Below are positions 37,357 through 45,380 of a DNA stretch of 64,000 bases, one piece after another. Position 1 is the first letter of the stretch. Every line of letters begins with the position of its first letter. Below the pieces are notes generated by a model. It was given only the letters and a program-made list of their open reading frames with translations. It was not told the DNA's origin and did not search any database. This DNA is from Bacteroidales bacterium (GTDB lineage: Bacteria > Bacteroidota > Bacteroidia > Bacteroidales > UBA932), in the NCBI GenBank assembly GCA_017962025.1, contig JAGCWD010000123.1, forward strand, positions 1 through 64,000, given 5' to 3'. The position numbers and the translations under genes are program-made.

Positions 37357-37851
37357 ATGGAAAAATGCATCATAGTCGCAATAGCCGACAACCGCGCGAT
37401 TGGAAAATCCAACGCACTCCTCTGGCACATCGCCGAAGACATGAAATACTTTAGACAGACTACCACAGGCTGCCCCGTGATTATGGGATGGATGACATTC
37501 CAGTCAATCGGCGGCAAACCTCTTCCCAAGAGGGACAACGTGGTCATATCCATATTTCCCTGGCCGGACAAGCCGGAAGGGGTAAAGGTGGCCGGAAGCC
37601 TTGAGGAGGCTTACAGCATGGTGGACCCAACCGGGAAGGTTTTCGTGATGGGCGGAGGAGAAACCTATCGCCAGGCGTTGCCGACAGCAGACAAACTTTA
37701 CATCACTCACGTCCATACCACCATTGAAGATGCTGATACTTTCTTTCCTGTTATAGATCCTGCAATTTGGAAAGTCGAATCCACCACTCCGGTTGAAATC
37801 GATCCGGAAACCGGCTATGGCTACGAATTCACAATCTACACCAGGAGATAA
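37357..37851 (+). CDS. folA: Dihydrofolate reductase
   Basis: Reduces dihydrofolate to tetrahydrofolate with NADPH. It is 164 residues from the ATG at 37357; a TTG at 37351 in the same frame is less likely. Seen: N-terminal CIIVAIADNRAIGKSNALLWHIAEDMKYF with the substrate-binding acidic residue, CPVIMGWMTFQSIGGKPLP, the cofactor loop VFVMGGGETYRQALP and DADTFFP. The segment MGWMTF has Trp-Met where E. coli has Arg-His before the Thr, a position that contacts the NADPH 2'-phosphate. It sits directly after thyA. Confidence 0.94.
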   Translation: MEKCIIVAIADNRAIGKSNALLWHIAEDMKYFRQTTTGCPVIMGWMTFQSIGGKPLPKRDNVVISIFPWPDKPEGVKVAGSLEEAYSMVDPTGKVFVMGGGETYRQALPTADKLYITHVHTTIEDADTFFPVIDPAIWKVESTTPVEIDPETGYGYEFTIYTRR

Positions 37852-37862
37852 CGAACTTGCAA

Positions 37863-39152
37863 ATGGCAACAAAAAGGGAACACTTCGGCAGCAGGGCTGC
37901 TGTAATCATGGCTATGGCCGGATCCGCTATCGGGCTTGGTAACATCTGGCGATTCCCCTACATGGTTGGGGAATATGGCGGAGCGGCGTTCATACTGATC
38001 TATATTCTTTGTTCATTCTTCCTGTCCTTCCCGATTTTCCTTGCCGAGGCTCTGGTCGGGCGTAGGACGCATGCCAACGCTATCGGAGCCATGAACAAGC
38101 TGGCTCCTCGGAGTTTCTGGACCATACTCGGTTATTTGAGCGTAATCACTCCCACGATAATCGTATCATATTACAGCATAGTCGGAGGCTGGTCGATAGA
38201 GTACTTCCTTAAATCCTTTTCGCTGAACTTTGGGGAATTCCGCCCTTCCGGGTGGACACCTCTCATTTTCAATACTGTTTTCCTTGCCCTTTCTTCAATA
38301 ATCGTGGCGTTCGGAATCAAGGGAGGTATTGAAAAATTCAACAAGATTTCGATTCCGCTCCTTTTTGTCCTGATCGTACTCATTATGATTTATTCAGTGA
38401 ATATGCCGGGAGCGGACAAGGGAATCGAGTATATCGTCAAGCCGGATTTCTCGAAAATAACCGGTAGGACTTTTGCCTTCGCACTAGGACAGAGTTTCTA
38501 TGCCATGTCCCTTGGAATGGGAATCGTAATCACATATTCATCCTACGTCCATAAGGATGAAAACCTGGTTGCTTCCGGTGTAGGGACAGTGCTTGCCGCC
38601 CTTATGTTCTCGGTTCTGGCCGGATTCGCCATCATGCCAGCGGTCTTTTCGGCGGGAATAGCTCCGAGCAGCGGCCCTGGTTTGGTCTATCAGACTTTGC
38701 CACATGTATTTACCGGGATGAGTGCCTCTTCTCCATGGATAGCATCCTGTGTGGCCGCACTGTTCTTCTTCTCTGTTATCGTGGCAGCAATGACTTCCAG
38801 CATATCTCTTATCGAAGTCGGGGTGGCGTATCTGGTTGAGGAAAGGCATATGAAGAGATCTATGGCCTGCCTGCTGGTATTCGTGGTTACGTGGGTCCTT
38901 GGTCTGATAAGCGTGTTCTCGATAGAAGCATTCGGGAAGGTGGATGCATTTTCTTCCAACTTCCTGCTGACGGCGGGCGTCCTCCTGGTAGTCCTCTTCG
39001 TCGGATGGAAGATGAAGAAGGAAGATGTCCGGGAAGAGATAACAAATCGCGGGGTCATAAACAATAAGGTATTCGGGGTGTTCTATTTCCTGATCAGGTA
39101 CGTAGCCCCAATAACTGTCCTCACCATTTTCATAACCAATCTGGTATTATGA
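37863..39152 (+). CDS. Sodium-dependent transporter, SNF family (copy 1)
   Basis: Neurotransmitter:sodium symporter family, which takes up amino acids or amines with Na+. It is 429 residues from the ATG at 37863, with about eleven membrane segments. Signature: GSAIGLGNIWRFPYMVGEYGG (Na+ site, helix 1), FSKITGRTFAFALGQSFYAMSLGMGIVITYSSY (helix 6-7 region) and IAPSSGPGLVYQTLP. The substrate is unknown. It follows folA by 11 bases and overlaps the second copy by 4 bases. The two proteins are close paralogs. Confidence 0.9.
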   Translation: MATKREHFGSRAAVIMAMAGSAIGLGNIWRFPYMVGEYGGAAFILIYILCSFFLSFPIFLAEALVGRRTHANAIGAMNKLAPRSFWTILGYLSVITPTIIVSYYSIVGGWSIEYFLKSFSLNFGEFRPSGWTPLIFNTVFLALSSIIVAFGIKGGIEKFNKISIPLLFVLIVLIMIYSVNMPGADKGIEYIVKPDFSKITGRTFAFALGQSFYAMSLGMGIVITYSSYVHKDENLVASGVGTVLAALMFSVLAGFAIMPAVFSAGIAPSSGPGLVYQTLPHVFTGMSASSPWIASCVAALFFFSVIVAAMTSSISLIEVGVAYLVEERHMKRSMACLLVFVVTWVLGLISVFSIEAFGKVDAFSSNFLLTAGVLLVVLFVGWKMKKEDVREEITNRGVINNKVFGVFYFLIRYVAPITVLTIFITNLVL

Positions 39153-40510
39153 CAAACAGGGAACACTTCGGCAGCAGGGCTGCCGTGATCATGGCCATGG
39201 CCGGATCGGCTATCGGACTTGGTAACATCTGGCGCTTTCCTTTCATCGTCGGTGAATATGGCGGAGCGGCCTTTATCCTGATCTATATTCTCTGTTGTTT
39301 CTTCCTGTCGTTGCCGATTCTTCTGTCCGAATCGATTATCGGCCGCAGGACACATCAGAATACCTTTGGGGCCATGAGCACACTGGCTCCCGGTACCAAA
39401 TGGAAGTGGCTGGGCTTGCTGACTATAGTCACCCCTATAATCATACTTTCCTACTACAGCGTTGTCGGAGGGTGGTCTTTTGCCTATCTTCTTAAAGCTT
39501 GTTCCCTACAATTCAATCCTGAAAATGCCGAGGCCGTGACGGGAATGTTCGCCACGTTCTCTTCCTCTGCCTGGGGGCCTCTGGCCTGCCTGGTGGTATT
39601 CCTTGGATTGACGGCCTTGATCATATTCTCAGGAGTAAAGAAGGGAATAGAAAAGTTCAGCAAGATATCGATGCCGGTACTCTTTATCCTGATTGTAGTG
39701 ATAGCTGTCTATTCAGTAACCCTTCCGGGAGCGATGGACGGGGTCCGCTATCTTGTCAAGCCTGACTTCTCCAAACTGTCCGCCGGAGCATTTTCGGCCG
39801 CTCTCGGACAGAGTTTCTTCTCTCTCTCCCTAGGAGTGGGCACTATGCTGATTTATTCCTCTTATATCCGGAAGGATGAGAACATTCTGGCTTCCGGTAC
39901 CGGAACGGCCCTGTTTGACATGCTCTTTGCGATCTTGGCCGGATTTGCGGTCATGCCGGCAGTTTTCGCAGCGGGGATAGCTCCCAGTTCAGGCCCAGGC
40001 CTTGTGTTCGAGACCCTGCCATACATCTTTGCCAAGATGGGAGCGGGCGGACAGTTCTTGAGTTCGGCGGTAGCGATACTGTTTTTCCTGACAATCCTGG
40101 TAGCTGCACTGTCATCATCGATTTCCATGATGGAAGTTGGGGTAGCCTATATGGTTGAGGAGAAGGGAATCTCCAGAGGAAAGGCAACGGCAGGTATCTT
40201 CTTTGTCGCCCTGTTCCTGGGAATCCTTTGCTCCCTTTCTTTCGGACCTATCTCAGGAGTGAAGTTCCTCGGCAACACGTTCTTCAATGCCTGCGACAAG
40301 CTTTGCTCCAATTATCTGATGACCCTTGGAGCGCTCATGTTCAGTATTTTCGTGGGATGGAAAATGGACAAGGCGTCAGTACATGATGAACTCACCAACG
40401 GCGGATCGCTGAAAGGAAACTCAAAGGTATTTCCGGTGTTGTACTTCCTTATCAAGTACATCGCACCACTGGCCATAGCTGCCATTTTCATCACGGGACT
40501 TCTGGCCTAG
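39149..40510 (+). CDS. Sodium-dependent transporter, SNF family (copy 2)
   Basis: Tandem paralog of the preceding gene, 453 residues. The N-terminal 30 residues are almost identical to copy 1 (NREHFGSRAAVIMAMAG, then GSAIGLGNIWRFPFIVGEYGG), while the segment between helices 3 and 5 is longer (an insert around ENAEAVTGMFATFSSSAW). The helix 6 motif AALGQSFFSLSLGVGTMLIYSSY and IAPSSGPGLVFETLP are kept. It overlaps copy 1 by ATGA, and its TAG stop shares CTAG with the stop of the convergent phosphatase gene. The substrate is unknown and may differ between copies. Confidence 0.9.
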   Translation: MTNREHFGSRAAVIMAMAGSAIGLGNIWRFPFIVGEYGGAAFILIYILCCFFLSLPILLSESIIGRRTHQNTFGAMSTLAPGTKWKWLGLLTIVTPIIILSYYSVVGGWSFAYLLKACSLQFNPENAEAVTGMFATFSSSAWGPLACLVVFLGLTALIIFSGVKKGIEKFSKISMPVLFILIVVIAVYSVTLPGAMDGVRYLVKPDFSKLSAGAFSAALGQSFFSLSLGVGTMLIYSSYIRKDENILASGTGTALFDMLFAILAGFAVMPAVFAAGIAPSSGPGLVFETLPYIFAKMGAGGQFLSSAVAILFFLTILVAALSSSISMMEVGVAYMVEEKGISRGKATAGIFFVALFLGILCSLSFGPISGVKFLGNTFFNACDKLCSNYLMTLGALMFSIFVGWKMDKASVHDELTNGGSLKGNSKVFPVLYFLIKYIAPLAIAAIFITGLLA

Positions 40511-43074
40511 CGGCTGTGATAGCCGGTAAAGCCGTCAATCCGTCCAAGGGCATTCTTGTCGAGAAGGTCCTTTACGGATGGTTTAGCAGCCTTTAAGGAG
40601 TCCAGGAAGGCCAGGTTGGCCTCGCTCTTGAAAAGGCGTTCCTCCGTGGCGCCGTAAACAATGGTTGCATTTGACGGATTCAGGGTGCGCATACCGTTCT
40701 CGTTCCTTCCCTGAAGGACATAGAAGGTATCTCCTGCCTTGTTGGCCTTCTTAAGGTCATATCCCAGGGCATCCCTTTCGTATAGAGCGGTCTCTGCGAC
40801 CAGGCCGGCACCATCCCGTTCATCCTTGTCCGCGGTGTTGAAACAGATTACCAGTTTGAGGGAAGAGAATTCCGTGCAGAAATGGAAATCACCTCCGCTG
40901 TCCATGAATCCGGCTTCCGGACCATGTCCGTATCGCGGGATCAGGGAGTTCTCTATCGCCTCTACCTTTCCCTTGTTCCAAGTTATGCTGTTGGTCTCAA
41001 CGGTGTCCCTCTGCCACTTTCCTCCGGGCAAGGCCAGGTAACCGGCCGTTGATGAATCGTATTTGGTCGGGACTGCCAGGATCCCGGTGCACCATTCGTG
41101 AAGTCCGAACACGTCAACGGCTGCCCGCACCTGCTCGAGTTGTGACCCTGAGCAGACCCAGATGTCAAAGCCCTTGTCTTTGAGGGCCTTCCAAAGCTCT
41201 TTCAGCTCTTCTGTAACAGAGATGCCGCTTGTCCATGAGCACGGCCTTTCCCCGCCCCAGTGGACAATTGAGGTTTCAACATCCTTGAATGATTCATGGG
41301 ACGCTTTTGACAGGGCATAGATCTGGTCGTTGGTCATTCCATGGAACCAGGAAGTCAACCAGGAGATACAGACATCTTTCGGTTCCACCTGATAGACCAG
41401 GTTGTAGAGACCGTACATCTTTGTGGCAAAATCCAGCCAGGAAGGATCCTTGTGTAGGGCTGCGGTATCGGACGGAGCCATCCCTTCCGCAGAGAAAGGA
41501 CCGAATTTCTTGTAGAGTGCGGAATAGTCCCAGCAAATATCTTCAATCCACTCGGAGCAGAGGTCCATTCTGGTCAGGTCCCGGGAAAGGACGTTCCTCA
41601 TGTCCTTGGGGTCAATTTCGAATGCCATCATCATCGGTTGGAAAGGAACCATCTGGTACTGTATGTCGAAAATGCTGGTGGTGTTGTCGAAGTCGAAAAC
41701 AACGTAGGGACTATTCACAGTCATCTGGCCACCCTCTCCGTAAGTTTCGAGGAAGTCATTGATGGCTGTTTTAACGTCAGGAGCCCATCCGGGGAGCATG
41801 ACTTGGCCGTTAGTTGCCACAGGAAGCTTGAAGTTGGTGTATTTCTCCCTTGTGACAGAATACCATCGGTTAAGGTGGTTGTTTGGAGTTTCGAGGACGA
41901 ATTTATAGAATTTTGAAGAAGGCAGGGTTGTAAGGTCAACGCGGAAGGTACCATCCTTTGCCGGAACGGTTCCTACCTTTATCCATTCATCCTTCCCTCC
42001 TTCCTTGAAATTGTTGCCGGTGGCTGCCCATACATTGACCGAGGCTTTCTTGTTGAGGCATTCCCATTTAAGGTCAACATAATTGTCGTAGGGAAGAAGG
42101 TCCATCTCCATTATGTCAACCTTGCCTATAAAAGGCATTCCGTCCTGTTCCCAAAGGACATCCTTTGGAATATTAAAACCGAGGAAGCGGCAGATTGAGG
42201 GAGCGATGTCGGTAATGGCAGATTTCCCGCTCTTCATCCTCTCGTTGACTTTCTGGTTTGTAGCAACCCAGGTTGTCCTTTCGCGCTCGGTCTGGTTTCC
42301 GTGGCCATATCCCATGAAATCGCGTCCGTGGTCGGTAGTGACCACTATCATCCATTCTTCGTTGAAATGGGCCTCGCGGTATTTGACAGCCTCCCAGACC
42401 CGTCCGATCTGTCTGTCGGCCAGCCGGACGGATTCGTCGAATGTTTCTCCGTTGCCGAAAGTATGTCCGGCATCATCGGTGTACCACAGATAGACCCAAC
42501 TTAGGTCCGGGGCGTTTTCCTTTATGCACTTCGCCGCTTCTTTGGAGACATGTTCGTCTATGTCCAGGATGTGAAGGTCATGCGCCTTATGGGGGAAGGC
42601 CGCCTCGTCCAGTTCGTAACCATCACGCACATAGTCAATCTTGAGGTTGCCCGTTTCGGGCTTTCCCTCGCCGATAAGGACGGTCCTGTTGTCAATCCAG
42701 CTTGAGAACAACCCGGTTGTCACCGGCCTGCCCTGTTCCTTGGCGATTCTGAAGATTGTCCAATAGTTGTAGTTTGGTTCCAGGTTGCTGTTTCCTGGCA
42801 CATTGTGCTTGTTGACCCAAGTTGAAGTCAGGAGGTCAGTATATCCGACAGCCGAAATTGTCGGAGTCTGGTCATAACGTCCGACTGTCCCTCCGACATA
42901 ACTCCGGCCATATGCTCCCCTGGAGGATATTTCCCGGATGGCAGGAAGGTCCAGCCTTTCGACCATGTCGGCCGGTACTCCGTCAATGATTATGTAAACG
43001 GCTTTTTTCTCCTTGGTTTGTTTGCAACCCAACAGGCAAACGAAGGCTAACAGTAGAGTTAGTATTTTTTTCAT
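40507..43074 (-). CDS. Lipoprotein fusing an alkaline-phosphatase-type (ENPP-like) domain and a HAD phosphatase domain
   Basis: It is 855 residues. The lipoprotein signal is LLLAFVCLLGCKQ (lipid Cys near 17). The N-terminal domain (about 25-345) is of the type I phosphodiesterase/pyrophosphatase class: VYIIIDGVPADM (metal Asp), TPTISAVGYTDLLTSTW (nucleophile Thr region), DDAGHTFG and VVTTDHGRD (metal ligands). A beta-rich linker (about 350-450) follows. The HAD domain (about 455-745) has DFDNTT as motif I near 461, VCSGSQLEQVR as motif II, and DSGGDFHF as motif IV. The C-terminal tail is of unknown fold. Both active sites look intact. The substrate is unknown. Confidence 0.85.
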   Translation of the reverse strand: MKKILTLLLAFVCLLGCKQTKEKKAVYIIIDGVPADMVERLDLPAIREISSRGAYGRSYVGGTVGRYDQTPTISAVGYTDLLTSTWVNKHNVPGNSNLEPNYNYWTIFRIAKEQGRPVTTGLFSSWIDNRTVLIGEGKPETGNLKIDYVRDGYELDEAAFPHKAHDLHILDIDEHVSKEAAKCIKENAPDLSWVYLWYTDDAGHTFGNGETFDESVRLADRQIGRVWEAVKYREAHFNEEWMIVVTTDHGRDFMGYGHGNQTERERTTWVATNQKVNERMKSGKSAITDIAPSICRFLGFNIPKDVLWEQDGMPFIGKVDIMEMDLLPYDNYVDLKWECLNKKASVNVWAATGNNFKEGGKDEWIKVGTVPAKDGTFRVDLTTLPSSKFYKFVLETPNNHLNRWYSVTREKYTNFKLPVATNGQVMLPGWAPDVKTAINDFLETYGEGGQMTVNSPYVVFDFDNTTSIFDIQYQMVPFQPMMMAFEIDPKDMRNVLSRDLTRMDLCSEWIEDICWDYSALYKKFGPFSAEGMAPSDTAALHKDPSWLDFATKMYGLYNLVYQVEPKDVCISWLTSWFHGMTNDQIYALSKASHESFKDVETSIVHWGGERPCSWTSGISVTEELKELWKALKDKGFDIWVCSGSQLEQVRAAVDVFGLHEWCTGILAVPTKYDSSTAGYLALPGGKWQRDTVETNSITWNKGKVEAIENSLIPRYGHGPEAGFMDSGGDFHFCTEFSSLKLVICFNTADKDERDGAGLVAETALYERDALGYDLKKANKAGDTFYVLQGRNENGMRTLNPSNATIVYGATEERLFKSEANLAFLDSLKAAKPSVKDLLDKNALGRIDGFTGYHSR

Positions 43075-43141
43075 TTGATAGAACGGATTGGTAGTACAAA
43101 GATCGGAAATTAATGCTTATCTTGTAAAAAAATCCATCAAC

Positions 43142-43330
43142 ATGTGGTCAACCATCATCTACATCATCGGCCTTGTCCTTGCGATACTCGCCGTCCTTGA
43201 CATCTTCAAGAAACCGATTTCACTGGTAGGAAAGATCATCTGCTCCGTCATCGTGCTTGTGACAAGCTGGATAGGTCTTGCGGTCTATTATTTATATGCC
43301 AAGAACCACATCACCGAGTGGTTTAAATAG
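43142..43330 (+). CDS. Small membrane protein, PLDc_N-like
   Basis: It is 62 residues from the ATG at 43142; the frame upstream to 43088 adds a basic stretch that does not look like signal. Two membrane helices, TIIYIIGLVLAILAVLDIF and IICSVIVLVTSWIGLAVYYLY, fit the short phospholipase D-nuclease N-terminal (PLDc_N) type of small protein. No catalytic domain follows. It lies 10 bases ahead of the six-hairpin protein gene, perhaps cotranscribed. Confidence 0.65.
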   Translation: MWSTIIYIIGLVLAILAVLDIFKKPISLVGKIICSVIVLVTSWIGLAVYYLYAKNHITEWFK

Positions 43331-43340
43331 CGTAATCGAA

Positions 43341-45380
43341 GTGAAAAGACTCTTTTGTTTGTCGGCGCTGCTGGTTGCTCTGGTAGTGCCAGGTTTTGTC
43401 ATGTCTGCCCAGACCTGGTTTCTGGTAAAAGACGGAAGGGTCGTTTTTACTGATGGGACAGACACCCTCCGTACTCCGTCTGAAGGTCTGTGGTCTGTTG
43501 CTACCGGTTGGAAAGACGACTGGATGAGCGATTGGACCCATGTAAAGGCAACTAAAGTTGAAAAAACGGGCGATTGGACAATCCTAAAAGGCTCTGCCGG
43601 ATTCAAGGAAGGCGAGTTGGAACTTACGGATTCATATTCCGTGACTCCTGAAGGCTTGGTAAGGTGTGTCCGCCGTTTTGAGTGGACGGGAGAGGATACC
43701 CTTCGCAACGTGACCTTGTCGGTAAGGTTACAGGAAAAGGGGAACGGCCTGTCCCTGTTCGCCCCCGGGATCGTCTATTACGGCAACAAGAACGGAGCCT
43801 CGGTCAACCCCGAACTGATAGCCACATGGGACAGCCGTCCTGGAGAGATAGCAGTTTTCGAAGATCACAGGTATCCAATGCCTTTCGTGATGCTTGAGAA
43901 CCCCTCTTCCCTCAGGGCGGTTGCTGTACATACTACTCCGTCACCGGTCCGTGGGGCAGTCCTGTCGGATCAGTGGTGGTCGCTTGGCGCAGAGGCCCGC
44001 GATGGATTCACGGAGATAGTCATGTATTCGGGCCCTATCGGATACAATGGACACAAGAGCGCCGCAAAGGCCCGCCAAAGGACCTTTATGCGATATTCAG
44101 ACACCTTCATCGACCTGGAGCCGGGAAGGGTGGTGGAGAAAGAGTATTATATCGATCTTTATGCCATCGCCCGCAAGGGAACCGGGTTCCAGAGACCGGT
44201 TTATACTTCCCTTGACTTTTACAAACCATATGATGCTGACCGATTTCCTTCTTTCAAGGAGATAGTGGACACCAAATACCGTTTTGCCCTGTCCCGCTGG
44301 ATGGAAAATGATGTTGCGGCAGGCTTCGACATGTACGATTCGCGTTATTCCAGAAAGGACATTGTGATGGGTTGGTGTGGTCAGGCGGACTCTCCGGGCT
44401 ATTCATTCCAGGTTCTTTCCAGCAGACTTAAGGATCCTTCAATTCACGAAAAGGTCCAGAGGAGCCTGGATTTCCTTACGGACTGCAAGTTCCTGGAAAA
44501 CGGGTTGTTCGCTGTCAGATATGATTTCCTTAAAGGAGGTTGGGACCAAGGTGACCCAGTCTCCTGCGGCCAGGCGATGTACAATTTTGCCAAGGCAATC
44601 GAAACCTCCCGAAGGACCGGGGAGTATAACACTTCTAAATGGGAAAAGTTCCTCCGTAAGGCCTGCGACGGCGTTTCCGACCTTATCCTTTCTAAAGAGT
44701 GGAACCCCAAGTCAACAGCAGAGGGATTCTATATCGCCCCTCTGGCCATCGCATCCGATCTGTTCCGCAACAGGCGTTACAGGCAAGCTGCGGAGAAAGC
44801 GGCCGGAGAGTTCGCTTCGAGGCATTTTGAGATGGACGGTTGTTACTGGGGAGGAACACTCGATGCTACCTGTGAGGACAAGGAAGGTTCCTGGGCAGCG
44901 TTCCAGGGATTCCTGGAATGCTATGAAAGATTCCAGGACAAGAAGTATCTTGACTGGGCAAAGCATGCGATGGACGTATGCCTGAGCTATGTGGTTGTGT
45001 GGGATATTCCACTGCCTGCAGGACGGATGGCCGACCATAATTTCAAGACAACGGGATGGACTGTGGTTTCAGCACAGAACCAGCACATTGACGTGTACGG
45101 AGTTCTTTTTGCTCCGGAAGTCTGCAAAATGGGACGGTATCTGGGCGATGAGAGGCTGGTGAAACTGTCCAAGGTGATGTTCCGTACCTGTTTCCAGCTT
45201 ACCGATGCTTACGGCAGCCAGGGAGAGCAGCTCCAGCACACCAATTTCGCCCAGCAAGGAGACATGTCAAATGTCCATAAACTTCGTGGAGGCTATTCAG
45301 AGCACTGGACTGTTTTCTGGATCACCACCCACTTCCTCAATGCTGCCGCCCGTTTCGTAGAGATGGGTGAAGACGTCTAA
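43341..45380 (+). CDS. Secreted protein with beta-sandwich and six-hairpin (alpha/alpha) barrel, unknown function
   Basis: It is 679 residues from a GTG at 43341, which begins a clear signal peptide (LFCLSALLVALVVPGFVMSAQ). The N-terminal 300 residues are beta-rich. From about 330 the helical pattern with repeated aromatic and Trp-rich motifs (RWMENDVAAGFDMYD, VMGWCGQADSPGYSFQVL, GCYWGGTLDATCEDKEGSW, GYSEHWTVFWITTHF) fits a six-hairpin glycosidase-like (alpha/alpha)6 barrel. A glycoside hydrolase or lyase is likely by fold only; no specific CAZy family is recognized. Its TAA stop overlaps the stop of queH (CTAA). Confidence 0.65.
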   Translation: MKRLFCLSALLVALVVPGFVMSAQTWFLVKDGRVVFTDGTDTLRTPSEGLWSVATGWKDDWMSDWTHVKATKVEKTGDWTILKGSAGFKEGELELTDSYSVTPEGLVRCVRRFEWTGEDTLRNVTLSVRLQEKGNGLSLFAPGIVYYGNKNGASVNPELIATWDSRPGEIAVFEDHRYPMPFVMLENPSSLRAVAVHTTPSPVRGAVLSDQWWSLGAEARDGFTEIVMYSGPIGYNGHKSAAKARQRTFMRYSDTFIDLEPGRVVEKEYYIDLYAIARKGTGFQRPVYTSLDFYKPYDADRFPSFKEIVDTKYRFALSRWMENDVAAGFDMYDSRYSRKDIVMGWCGQADSPGYSFQVLSSRLKDPSIHEKVQRSLDFLTDCKFLENGLFAVRYDFLKGGWDQGDPVSCGQAMYNFAKAIETSRRTGEYNTSKWEKFLRKACDGVSDLILSKEWNPKSTAEGFYIAPLAIASDLFRNRRYRQAAEKAAGEFASRHFEMDGCYWGGTLDATCEDKEGSWAAFQGFLECYERFQDKKYLDWAKHAMDVCLSYVVVWDIPLPAGRMADHNFKTTGWTVVSAQNQHIDVYGVLFAPEVCKMGRYLGDERLVKLSKVMFRTCFQLTDAYGSQGEQLQHTNFAQQGDMSNVHKLRGGYSEHWTVFWITTHFLNAAARFVEMGEDV

